From Xiphophorus maculatus (Eukaryota > Chordata > Actinopteri > Cyprinodontiformes > Poeciliidae), in the NCBI RefSeq assembly GCF_002775205.1, contig NC_036461.1, positions 7,539,015-7,603,014 of the forward strand: a DNA stretch of 64,000 bases, given 5' to 3'. Every line of letters starts with the position of its first letter. The stretch's first letter is position 1. The notes under the pieces were generated by a model that saw only the letters and a list, made by a program, of their open reading frames with translations, was not told the origin of the DNA and ran no database searches. The position numbers were made by a program, and so were the translations under genes. Below are positions 63,559 through 64,000 of this stretch, one piece after another.

Positions 63559-63764
63559 AAAGAAGACACCCCCGAATGAAATGCAGCAAATAAAAAGAGA
63601 GACGCAAACACCCCCGAATGAAATGCAGCAAATAAAAAGAGAGACGCAAACGCCCCCGAATGAAATGCAGCAAATAAAAAGAGAGACGCAAACACCCCCG
63701 AATGAAATGCAGCAAACAAAAAGAGAGACGCAAACACCCCCGAATGAAATGCAGCAAACAAAAA
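63559..63764. repeat. Minisatellite, five copies of a 42-bp unit
   Basis: Units start at 63559, 63601, 63643, 63685 and 63727 (the last shortened). The core is ACCCCCGAATGAAATGCAGC followed by AAATAAAAAGAGAGACGCAA. Copies differ by single bases (ACA/ACG; AAATAA/AAACAA). Since 42 is a multiple of three, frames stay open across the array on both strands, giving false repetitive proteins of 14-residue units. Related, worn sequence precedes it from about 63521. Confidence 0.92.
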
Positions 63765-63841
63765 GTGTTGAAAACGGAAGTGCTCCAGACCACTAGGGGG
63801 AGTCAAAGAAAATAGTATTCATTTCTATGGGACCAGATGCA

Positions 63842-63960
63842 AGATTCTTCTTCTTCTTCTTCTTGGTATTTATTGGCGGTTGGCAACAAACTTACAGTAG
63901 CATTACCGCCACTTACCAGTATGGAGTGTGGTTCGAGATGGTCTATAAACTTTCACTTTC
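63842..63960. repeat. (TTC)n microsatellite and adjoining dispersed repeat
   Basis: ATTCTTCTTCTTCTTCTTCT is followed by 'GGTATTTATTGGCGGTTGGCAAC' and 'GCATTACCGCCACTTACC'. This junction is seen in many fish genomes and looks like the end of a transposable element whose body would lie further right. Confidence 0.6.
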
Positions 63961-64000
63961 TACCTTTTCCCTCCATTAACTCCTGATTAAACATACCCCC

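Noticed and set aside
63458..63806. Three repetitive 100-codon proteins at the right end
   Set aside because: They are produced by a 42-bp tandem repeat whose length is a multiple of three. No start context or domain supports them.

Overview
The window is vertebrate nuclear DNA, most likely from a teleost fish. It is AT-rich, with split genes, long introns and GT-AG junctions. It carries relics of Tc1/mariner, L2-type LINE and small DNA transposons of fish type. No bacterial, plasmid or CRISPR features were seen. The species cannot be named from the sequence alone.

Three protein genes could be rebuilt exon by exon. ALKBH1 is on the minus strand (20184-23135, six coding exons, 380 codons plus stop). 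SLIRP is on the plus strand (23208-24864, four exons, 100 codons plus stop). ADCK1 is on the plus strand (coding from 27136, eight coding exons in the window encoding 401 residues, running off the right edge). All reading-frame phases close at every junction. ALKBH1 and SLIRP are head to head, with 72 bp between their outermost start codons. ADCK1 has its own promoter with a ZNF143-like motif near 26160 and a non-coding first exon. The order ALKBH1-SLIRP-ADCK1 matches human chromosome 14q24.3, except that SNW1, which lies between SLIRP and ADCK1 in mammals, is not there.

Layout: 1-1700 holds GC-rich sequence and two minus-strand splice donors that may be untranslated first exons of a gene lying to the left. 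1700-19750 is a gene-poor spacer with decayed transposons, a 107-bp tandem duplication and a few regulatory-looking blocks. 19750-24900 is the compact ALKBH1/SLIRP pair. 24900-26150 is AT-rich intergenic DNA. From 26160 to the right end is ADCK1, whose 15.6-kb intron 3 and 7.8-kb intron 4 carry LINE, Tc1 and MITE relics and candidate enhancers. The last 6.4 kb is intron 9, with a possible enhancer near 61150-61370 and a 42-bp minisatellite at the end.

ALKBH1 (nucleic-acid demethylase with mitochondrial and nuclear roles), SLIRP (mitochondrial mRNA stability) and ADCK1 (mitochondrial UbiB-family kinase-like protein) all touch mitochondrial function. The shared ALKBH1/SLIRP promoter, with a repeated YY1/TISU-like start-site element, fits housekeeping co-expression. 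I found no convincing new biological system. The most useful leads are the mirrored start-site elements, a weak ADCK1 splice donor, several perfect palindromes, the absence of SNW1 and a few candidate enhancers.
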